Below, piece by piece: positions 18,276 to 24,806 of a stretch of 44,280 nt of DNA. Source of the stretch: Promethearchaeota archaeon (lineage in GTDB: Archaea; Asgardarchaeota; Lokiarchaeia; Sigyniarchaeales; SOKP01); assembly GCA_013375475.1 (NCBI GenBank), contig JABXKD010000025.1, positions 1 through 44,280 of the forward strand. Direction: 5' to 3'. The position numbers and the translations under genes are program-made. Positions within the stretch are counted from its first letter, which is position 1. Each line of letters begins with the position of its first letter. The notes beneath the pieces were generated by a model. It was not told where the DNA came from. It searched no databases and saw nothing but the letters and a program-made list of their open reading frames with translations.

Positions 18276-19808
18276 TTATTTAATATTAGAGTATTTTTTC
18301 CTCCAAAATATTAATACAGCAGAAGTACATAAAATCATGAATAGTATTAAATTGAAATCAAATCCAGGTATCTCGTTACTGGATGTGGCTATAACTCTTA
18401 CATTTATCCCTGCCGTTATACTATTATTAAAGGGATTGTAAGCACTAATTAGTAGTGGATAAACACCTGCGGAAAGTCTTCGCGAATTGGTTATGATACC
18501 TTCGGAGGTAATGTGGAAATTTACTATATCATTTATCGAATAATCTACACCGGAGGTGTCAGAAGCATTTACATCGTAATAAAAGGAATCTCCTTCATTT
18601 ATTGTTTTGGATCCCGGAGCTCGATCCCATTCTGGTGCGTTATCCGCAGCAAATTGGATAATGTAATTTACTAAAAGGGGATCATAACTCGCCTCATTCG
18701 CACCAGTAAAGCCAACCGTAATATTGTATTGTGGTATTACATAGATATTCTGTCCTCCTGCCCCAACTGAATAATATCCCCCATAAGGACCATTAGTATA
18801 CCATAAATACCCATATGCTCCTTTCCCTGTACTAACTTGGGTTGAAGTAGCGTCTTTTATATAATCTTCATCTACTATTTGGGTGCCATTCCAAGTACCA
18901 TTGTTTAGACATAGCATTCCTAATTTCGCTTGAACTTTCGGTGAGCATTCAAATTCATATGCACCATAGCTAATGTTTAGACTATCATGATTCCAATTGT
19001 ATTCCTCTTCTGAGATTCCCAAAGGGGTAAATAGATTATCTTTTGCAAATTCTCCAGCGCTTTGACCACCGGTTACATTGGTAATAATACCTGATAGGAG
19101 ATTAGGTCCAAAATCGGTATATTCCCACACTGCCGGGTCCCCAGGAGTATAGCTTAATGGCACATGTTCAAGCGACAAATTAATGCTATCAACAGGAGGC
19201 CAGGGATCATGATAATATTCACCAGATAATCCGGAATTCATTGTTAATAATTGTCCTATTGTGATATTCTTCTTTAATGCGCTATCAACGAATGTTGATT
19301 CGTTCCAAATGTGACCAAAGAATTCATATAATGTTTGATTAAGGTTGTCTAAGAGACCTTGTTGGAGTGCTATCCCAATCAATATGCTAATTAAGCTTTT
19401 GGTCGTAGAAGCCTGATCATGGTAAATGGGTCCAGAATATGATTTAGGAGGAAGTTGATCAGAATACTCTTTAGTATCAAGAACTTGGTAATTATATAAA
19501 TATTCTTCGACAATTAGATATCCATTTCGTACGATAATAATACTATGTATGTCTATATATAGCATCATATCCCTAAACATTGCAGCAATCTTATCGGAAT
19601 CTAATCCTTGAGTTTCAGCTTCGACTTCTGTCCATTCACTTGAATCTCCTGGCCAATAAACATCTTGTGTTGATAGGTTCGAATCGGAATCTGGAAAATC
19701 GTTAATATTTGTGCTGTTTTGTTGTATTGATACTAATCCTAAAGAAGATGAAGTAATCAAAACTAATAAGATTATTCTAGTAAACAGCTTTGCAATTTTA
19801 TCTCTCAT
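18276..19808 (-). CDS. Serine hydrolase, exported and membrane-anchored form
   Basis: An exported relative of the enzyme at 14443-15504. An N-terminal signal/anchor helix (about residues 10-30) is followed by a Ser/Asn/Asp-rich linker and the catalytic domain. Numbered from the upstream TTG at 19814, SxxK is S136-T-T-K139 and the GAGGQ box is at 351-355. The YxN box reads Y232-T-D234, with Asp replacing the usual Asn. After the enzyme comes a domain of about 90 residues resembling a putative-Ig/cadherin-like fold (APEWDRAPG to the VRVIA strand), then EIPGF (481-485), a hydrophobic helix and a basic tail. ATG at 19808 is preferred over the TTG two codons upstream. It is followed by the propeller glycosidase gene. 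Role: extracellular ester or amide hydrolysis, inferred. Confidence 0.87.
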   Translation of the reverse strand: MRDKIAKLFTRIILLVLITSSSLGLVSIQQNSTNINDFPDSDSNLSTQDVYWPGDSSEWTEVEAETQGLDSDKIAAMFRDMMLYIDIHSIIIVRNGYLIVEEYLYNYQVLDTKEYSDQLPPKSYSGPIYHDQASTTKSLISILIGIALQQGLLDNLNQTLYEFFGHIWNESTFVDSALKKNITIGQLLTMNSGLSGEYYHDPWPPVDSINLSLEHVPLSYTPGDPAVWEYTDFGPNLLSGIITNVTGGQSAGEFAKDNLFTPLGISEEEYNWNHDSLNISYGAYEFECSPKVQAKLGMLCLNNGTWNGTQIVDEDYIKDATSTQVSTGKGAYGYLWYTNGPYGGYYSVGAGGQNIYVIPQYNITVGFTGANEASYDPLLVNYIIQFAADNAPEWDRAPGSKTINEGDSFYYDVNASDTSGVDYSINDIVNFHITSEGIITNSRRLSAGVYPLLISAYNPFNNSITAGINVRVIATSSNEIPGFDFNLILFMILCTSAVLIFWRKKYSNIK

Positions 19809-19933
19809 TTTCAAATCAATTTTTTTTCATTTTTCATTTTTGTAAACAAATTTTAATTATAGATGTACATTTATCATAAATAAATCTTTTTGTATATTAT
19901 CTTTTAATCGATTACTATAAGCGATTGGAAAGA

Positions 19934-19963
19934 TAAATTCAGGGTCTGATTTCATTGAAAAAA
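19934..19963 (+). repeat. Dispersed double-palindrome repeat, copy 2
   Basis: Same core as copy 1 with centres GGT and ATT: TCAG-GGT-CTGA, then TTTC-ATT-GAAA. It is preceded by ATTGGAAAGA, a left flank shared in part with the copies at 20337 and 26882. It lies 126 bp upstream of the ATG of the exported serine hydrolase. Confidence 0.78.
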
Positions 19964-20072
19964 TTAAACAAGTAAATCTTCAGCTATGCAGCTAGTTTTC
20001 AAGGATTTAGATTTTAAAGCAAGAAGTAAGAAATAAAGAAGTATTTATGAAAGAACGTTGATTTGAAACGTT

Positions 20073-20215
20073 ATGACTCAAAAACCAAATATTGTTTTTT
20101 TATTAAAGATGAACTCTACGATTTGAAAGAAGATCCATTTGAACTGGAAAATATTGTTGATAATCAAAATTATAATGAAGTTTTAATCGATATGAAAAAT
20201 CGTCTAGAAAAATAG
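20073..20215 (+). pseudogene. Relic of a sulfatase gene, internal region deleted
   Basis: ATG at 20073 opens MTQKPNIVFLL, the hallmark N-terminus of type-I sulfatases (normally followed by the metal-binding DD). The frame stops within 20 codons. Overlapping it in another frame, from about 20090 to the TAG at 20213, is the hallmark sulfatase C-terminus: DELYDLKEDPFELENIVDN, then NEVLIDMKNRLEK. An intact gene would need roughly 450-500 codons between the two, so the catalytic formylglycine region and nearly all the enzyme are missing, joined at about 20098-20110. No function is expected. Confidence 0.72.
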
Positions 20216-20328
20216 CGCCACAAGACAAGTGATGCAATGACAAGAAAAATAATTAGAGAGCAGAAATTGAGATTTGTTAAAGGACATATGAGTAGAAAGA
20301 TTGAGATGAATTTCCTTTGAAATTAGGA

Positions 20329-20345
20329 TGGAATGGTAAATTCAG
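20329..20345 (+). repeat. Half-copy of the dispersed repeat
   Basis: ATGGAATGGTAAATTCAG-like sequence matching the left flank and first nine core bases of the other copies; after TCAG the match ends. Just upstream (20312-20325), TTTCCTTTGAAATTAG resembles the right flank of copies 1 and 6, so this could be a junction of two rearranged copies. Confidence 0.5.
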
Positions 20346-20405
20346 TTAATAAAGTTTTATCAGATAAATACAAAAAAATCTAAAAATAATATAGGTTTAT
20401 TTCTT

Positions 20406-21905
20406 TTAGTAATCCTTTTCCACTAAAGTTTCTATTATTTTATCAATTACTTCTTTTGAAACATTACAATGATTTAGAAGGTAACTATTAACTCCACCGT
20501 ATTCCTCATCGAGAATTTTGAAGGTAGATTCTATATAATAACTCTTGGTGTCTTTAAATGAAAGCAAATAATCTTCTATAATTAACTTTCTACTCACACC
20601 AAGCAAGTCTAATAACATAGCAACGATGATTCCGGTACGATCTTTTCCAGCTTCACAATGAATTATTAATTTATTAACAGCTGCATCTGAAATATGTTTT
20701 TCAAAAATAATTCTAATTTCTCTTTTAAAGTCTGCAAGGAACCTTATATAAAAATGTTCTGAAGGGTTTTTGGGAGGAGGAAAGGTTGCGTTTGCTTCAA
20801 TAGGGACGTTTTTTACATATTCTTCTTTTATATCATGGTCATAATAATGATTATATTCATTAAGTCTCTTAAGTTCATTTTTCCCTCTCAAGTCGATAAT
20901 GAATTTTATATTATTATCATTTAAAAATTCCTTTACAAGCTCTATATTATTTTGTGATAGTGAGGCAGCTCTATATATCAGACCTTCTTTTATCCTTATT
21001 GTATCTGAGAATCTATTTGAGATTAATGATATATCTCTAAGATTTGAAAACTGAGGAAATTTTAAATTAAATTTCTCAAAGAATTTTTGAGATAGCTCCT
21101 TCAAACTATTCTCTATGTTGAAGTTTTTTATCCCTTGCTCAATAACCTCAAGAAACAAGTGTTTCAATTTATCCTTCCTATTAACTATATCTGATCTACT
21201 CATTCCTGTTGAAGCTTGAACATATCTCATCACTAGATGATAATCGTGATTATAAAAAACGCTCATTAGAAATTCTCTTGGTTGATATAAATTAAAATAA
21301 TTGCCATCAACCATTGTTTGTAGTCTCACTAGGGTATGAAAAGCTATATTATAGTTATGATATGTTCTATATGAATCACTTTCTCCGAAACTTGAAAGAA
21401 ATTTCTCGTAATTTTCGATAAATTTATAGCTTTCTGAGATAAATCGTTCCTTCATTGTTTCAAAATTATCGAGTTTAACCCAATTCTCGGAATAGATTTT
21501 TTTTACTCTTCCATTCTTGTCATACGCAATAGCTTGCTCGGGGTTCGGAATTCTTGATTCAATGATATAAATAGTATCCTTTCTCGCTTCAGAAATACTT
21601 TTGATCCCTATTTCTAATTTAATAAATGAGCGTTCCGTGTAAACTATCCATTTGTCATCAATTTCGAAATCGATAAAACACCCTTCATCATCACTACTCA
21701 GTATTTCAAGAATTTTCTCCTTCACTCTCAATATTGTATCGCTTTTATGAGATTCGTCATAATAGATGAAAGTGTCCAAGTCTGAATAAAAATTGTTATT
21801 ACTTCTACCGTGGCTCCCAAAAAACACAATTCCTTCAACAAACTCTAAAGATTTTACCTCTTCTTTAACTTTACTCGCAATTCTATCAATTATAGGATTA
21901 ATTTT
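20406..21905 (-). CDS. Fusion of nucleotidyltransferase and tyrosine-phosphatase-like domain, start unresolved
   Basis: Two enzyme domains in one chain. The N-terminal part has the polymerase-beta-type nucleotidyltransferase signature GSHGR...YSDLD (residues 4-18 counted from GTG 21827), with a possible third carboxylate at D53/E55. Residues about 120-250 are helical. The C-terminal part (about 260-473) is a Tyr/dual-specificity phosphatase of the Y_phosphatase3 kind: NLRDIS at 262-267, the general-acid region near 310-330, and the P-loop HCEAGKDRTG at 390-399. Using GTG 21827 leaves only three residues before GSHGR, too few for the fold. The frame stays open and plausible up to 21905 without a start codon. 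An ATG at 21913 is one base out of frame, separated by an A6 run; one more A would restore MNKK-INPIIDRI. Partner and substrate unknown. Confidence 0.8.
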   Translation of the reverse strand, partial: KINPIIDRIASKVKEEVKSLEFVEGIVFFGSHGRSNNNFYSDLDTFIYYDESHKSDTILRVKEKILEILSSDDEGCFIDFEIDDKWIVYTERSFIKLEIGIKSISEARKDTIYIIESRIPNPEQAIAYDKNGRVKKIYSENWVKLDNFETMKERFISESYKFIENYEKFLSSFGESDSYRTYHNYNIAFHTLVRLQTMVDGNYFNLYQPREFLMSVFYNHDYHLVMRYVQASTGMSRSDIVNRKDKLKHLFLEVIEQGIKNFNIENSLKELSQKFFEKFNLKFPQFSNLRDISLISNRFSDTIRIKEGLIYRAASLSQNNIELVKEFLNDNNIKFIIDLRGKNELKRLNEYNHYYDHDIKEEYVKNVPIEANATFPPPKNPSEHFYIRFLADFKREIRIIFEKHISDAAVNKLIIHCEAGKDRTGIIVAMLLDLLGVSRKLIIEDYLLSFKDTKSYYIESTFKILDEEYGGVNSYLLNHCNVSKEVIDKIIETLVEKDY

Positions 21906-22048
21906 TTATTCATCCCCCGAAAAGTATATCCTTTAATGGTAACATTTACGCAAAATTATTCTTTCGTTTTATTTATTCTCCAATAAATAATGTAGAAGAA
22001 TTTTTTCAAGAAAAAAAAAAACAAAGCATAAGCTTTTATTTATATGCT

Positions 22049-23254
22049 TTAGAAAAATGTTGGTTCGCTTTCAAAAGTTTTCCCAGCAGGTTTCATTTTT
22101 GCCGTTTCTTCTGGAGAGAGTACCTCAACTAATTCATACTGAGAGGAGCCCATATTCAACTTTTCTCCAAACTTTACAGCTTCATAAGGATCCTTATAAG
22201 GGCCGTGTAACCTCATGAAAGGATGGAGATCTGCGCTAGGATCTAGATTTACATGTTTAAGATATGGTGGGATTAATTCTTTAATTAAACCTTCTTTCTT
22301 AATTAGATCAAGTGTTGCAGTTTCGATAGCTATTATATCTTTAGAGCCCAAAATTCCAATGTCGTTTACGACAGGAGGTTGACCAGCTCCAAGGCAATCG
22401 CAGTAGGCTGTAATTTGCGTTAAGAAGTTTAAATAAAAAACTTTCGATGGATCAAAAGTTTCAAGGACTTTCTGAGATGAGATTGCAATCATTTCTTGGA
22501 ATGCCGAATAACTTTCTCGAGGAACTTTTACAGCACCAACACCCTCATCCAATTCTAAGCAAGTGAAACACTGATGACAATCGTGATAATTTCGAGCAAG
22601 TTTATGATTTTTCTCATCGTAACTAAGAGCTCTGTATGGACATGCTTCAACAAGTTTCTGAGCGTGCTCAATTGATCCTTTTTCACCATCCCAATATTGA
22701 TCTACATGAGACACACCATGAATTTTATACCAGCGGGAAGATGCAGCATACCCACCTAATGCTAGATTTTTAATTGCTCCTCCATATCCACATGCTCCAT
22801 GACCTTTTGCGTGGGATAAATCTATCAAGACATCAGCATCCTTTAGAACACCCCCTAAATCAAGAGTATCAAATCCCCTGAAATTTATTTCTACTGGCGT
22901 TGAATATCCGTCCTTAACTCCTGCTACGGGGATAATAGGGCATCCACACGTTTCTTGGGTGTAACCTCTGTTAACGGCGTTGTAAACTGCCGTGGAAGTA
23001 TCGGTTATGAATGGATATCCTCCAGTTTTCTTTAAAGCTTCAACAATACGGCGAACAAAAAAAACGGGAATTGTTTGATACCCATCTTGAAATCCAAGAT
23101 GCATTTTTATAGCTATTTTATCTTTCTTTTCAATTGGCGTTTGCTCAATCAACATTTCCGTTATCTTATCTACTTTTACAGCAAATGAAGCAAATTTTGC
23201 CATAATTCCATGCTGAATTGAACCAAAGTAAACCTTTGATTTTTCACTACTCAT
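22049..23254 (-). CDS. DUF362 iron-sulfur protein
   Basis: 401-aa protein of the DUF362 family, whose members are often found with Fe-S and anaerobic metabolism genes. Visible landmarks are the N-terminal KIAIKMHLG, a DADVLIDLSHAKGH stretch with GGAIKNLALGG, a Cys group CPYRAL...CHQCFTC around 208-235, and CDCLGAGQPPVVNDIGILGSKD near 293-315. It probably binds a [4Fe-4S] cluster; its biochemical role is not established. It is divergent from the Fe-S protein at 23445-24647, and two adjacent perfect palindromes sit directly before its ATG, so regulation of this gene is likely. Confidence 0.85.
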   Translation of the reverse strand: MSSEKSKVYFGSIQHGIMAKFASFAVKVDKITEMLIEQTPIEKKDKIAIKMHLGFQDGYQTIPVFFVRRIVEALKKTGGYPFITDTSTAVYNAVNRGYTQETCGCPIIPVAGVKDGYSTPVEINFRGFDTLDLGGVLKDADVLIDLSHAKGHGACGYGGAIKNLALGGYAASSRWYKIHGVSHVDQYWDGEKGSIEHAQKLVEACPYRALSYDEKNHKLARNYHDCHQCFTCLELDEGVGAVKVPRESYSAFQEMIAISSQKVLETFDPSKVFYLNFLTQITAYCDCLGAGQPPVVNDIGILGSKDIIAIETATLDLIKKEGLIKELIPPYLKHVNLDPSADLHPFMRLHGPYKDPYEAVKFGEKLNMGSSQYELVEVLSPEETAKMKPAGKTFESEPTFF

Positions 23255-23257
23255 AAG

Positions 23258-23287
23258 ACTTTATAAAGTTCGAATTAATTAATTCGA
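23258..23287. promoter_or_regulatory. Two abutting perfect palindromes, candidate operator
   Basis: ACTTTATAAAGT (23258-23269, 12 bp) is directly followed by an 18-bp perfect palindrome (23270-23287) made of TCGAATTAA and its complement. They end three bases before the ATG of the DUF362 gene. A TATA candidate at 23297-23304 would place the transcription start inside the larger palindrome, a typical position for an archaeal repressor site. Confidence 0.6.
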
Positions 23288-23296
23288 TATCCTTTT

Positions 23297-23304
23297 ATTT
23301 TATA
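23297..23304 (-). promoter_or_regulatory. Candidate TATA box for the DUF362 gene
   Basis: Minus strand TATAAAAT, about 22-27 bp upstream of the centre of the 18-bp palindrome. Supported by position only. Confidence 0.4.
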
Positions 23305-23358
23305 GGGTATCGCTTGAGCTTTAATTCAAAAAATTTTATATTTACAGTTTATAATAAG

Positions 23359-23372
23359 TTATATATAAAAAA
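23359..23372 (+). promoter_or_regulatory. Candidate TATA box for the Fe-S protein gene
   Basis: TTATATATAAAAAA lies about 75-85 bp before the ATG at 23445. It sits in AT-rich host-like DNA just before the base composition rises. Confidence 0.4.
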
Positions 23373-23444
23373 TTAATTCTTATTTAGGTTTGAAACGAAT
23401 GTATCGAAATATTCAGAACAAATGGAAGAGAGGAGCGGAATAGA

Positions 23445-24647
23445 ATGGAAGAGAAAGAAGCCAAAGTCAGAGAGCTCTTCGTGAAGATGTTGGAGGACGC
23501 TGCAAAGTATGCAGTGGAGTATGAGTTCTACGCAGAGGACATGAAGGACTACCATGAAGTAGTGCAATGGAAGTTTGGTTCTATCAGAGGATATCAAGTA
23601 TTCGACGAGACAGAGTATTCATTCAAAGTCGACGAAGAGGTTGAAGATCCGACCCTAACTCTAGGAACTCCTGATCTTAATCTGGCTTACCAGTTCCTCA
23701 ACGATGAATTCGATCATTGGCCGGCCTTTACGGGGAGTAAATTCTTGGTTGGTATAAAAACCCCCGATGGGAAATATAAGGAAAAGAGAATAGGAAAGCT
23801 AACTGGTTTTGCCCCCGGCAATGCCCCTAGGACCAGTTCTTCAAAAGAAAATGCCCCTCCCAAGCAAAGACGCGTGTCTGCTCGTCTGGTGAGGATACCT
23901 GTGTTTCGGCCGATCATGGAGCGGACCTCAGATCCCGAGAACTCGAACACCGTTCGCATTCCAATCAATGAGTCCTTGGGTACTTACGAAAATGAGTCGA
24001 TACCTCTCGCAGTACTCGAATACTTCATAAACAAGGCAAGTCACGTCTATGTATTCCAGCAGTGCCCGTGTCGAGCACTCGCCGATTGCAAGAATTATGA
24101 CCAATCCCTCGGATGCTTGGCTCTGGGCAATGGGGTTCTGAGGATGAATACATTTGGAAGGATCGGTACCAAAGAAGAGGCATTGGAACGATCTCGACGT
24201 GCTGTTGCTGCTGGTCTCCTGCCTTCTCTGGGGAGAGTCAAAGGCGATACGATAGTCTATCATGCTCTGCCTGAACAGGGCGATCTGATGCACATCTGCT
24301 TCTGTTGTCCTTGTTGCTGTGTCGAGGCCTTTGGTAAGGACTCGCCGAAGTATCTGAAGGGGAAGTATTCAAAGATGGAGGGTGTGTCCGTCACGGTTAA
24401 TACAGATCTTTGTAAGGGATGCGAGCAAGAATGTCTAGAGGTGTGTATATACGGTAGTATGGGGATCATCGAAGGCGTAGCCGTGGTTGACTGGGAGAAC
24501 AAGGATCGCTGCAAAGGCTGCGGAAGGTGCGAGAGGGCATGCCCCACTGGAGCAATAACCATTACTATCGAGGAGGATTCTGTGGATAGAATGATCGTTC
24601 GCATAGAAACCAGCGTTGATGTCTCAGAAAATTTTGTAAAAAGGTAA
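23445..24647 (+). CDS. Cys-rich 4Fe-4S protein with C-terminal two-cluster ferredoxin domain, probably acquired
   Basis: 400 aa, cytosolic. The central part has CPCR at 207-210 with further Cys at 215 and 224, followed by GRIGTKEEALERSRRAVAAGLLP and a very Cys-dense CFCCPCCC at 285-292. The C-terminus holds two [4Fe-4S] motifs: C323/C326/C330/C334 and C356/C359/C362/C366-P. Proteins of this layout act in anaerobic electron transfer, but I do not recognise a specific partner. An SD-like GAGGAGCGG precedes the ATG. The whole gene is visibly more GC-rich than its neighbours and uses GC-ending codons, indicating transfer. Its stop codon TAA is the first three bases of repeat copy 4, so the 3' end coincides exactly with the repeat. 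Confidence 0.82.
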   Translation: MEEKEAKVRELFVKMLEDAAKYAVEYEFYAEDMKDYHEVVQWKFGSIRGYQVFDETEYSFKVDEEVEDPTLTLGTPDLNLAYQFLNDEFDHWPAFTGSKFLVGIKTPDGKYKEKRIGKLTGFAPGNAPRTSSSKENAPPKQRRVSARLVRIPVFRPIMERTSDPENSNTVRIPINESLGTYENESIPLAVLEYFINKASHVYVFQQCPCRALADCKNYDQSLGCLALGNGVLRMNTFGRIGTKEEALERSRRAVAAGLLPSLGRVKGDTIVYHALPEQGDLMHICFCCPCCCVEAFGKDSPKYLKGKYSKMEGVSVTVNTDLCKGCEQECLEVCIYGSMGIIEGVAVVDWENKDRCKGCGRCERACPTGAITITIEEDSVDRMIVRIETSVDVSENFVKR

Positions 24648-24674
24648 ATTCAGCGTCTGATTTCAATGAAAATT
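24645..24674 (+). repeat. Dispersed double-palindrome repeat, copy 4, overlapping a stop codon
   Basis: Core identical to copy 1 throughout (centres CGT and AAT). It begins with the TAA that terminates the Fe-S gene, marking the sharp change from GC-richer to AT-rich DNA. Confidence 0.8.
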
Positions 24675-24806
24675 TAAGGAAAAATTATTAATTTCATTTA
24701 AAATTAAAGACTTTCTCTATAATATTGCTTAAATTTCCATATTTTTCTTCAAGAATAGTAAAGAGTACAGATACTTAAGATATGGAAAGGTATCAAACGC
24801 CAAGAG

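Larger units (their letters stand above)
19815..20405. other. 591-bp region without an intact gene
   Basis: The region holds repeat copy 2, a collapsed sulfatase relic (20073-20215), a 28-codon open frame with no recognisable product (20237-20320), and a half-copy of the repeat (20329-20345). Its mosaic of fragments suggests past insertion and deletion rather than a single promoter region. Confidence 0.7.

Noticed and set aside
20237..20320. 28-codon plus-strand frame between the sulfatase relic and the half-repeat
   Set aside because: Short, no ribosome site, no match I recognise; listed only within the region description.
15624..24674. Spacing of 4310 and 4308 bp between repeat copies 1-2 and half-copy 3-copy 4
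   Set aside because: The DNA between them is unrelated, so near-equal spacing is most likely coincidence.
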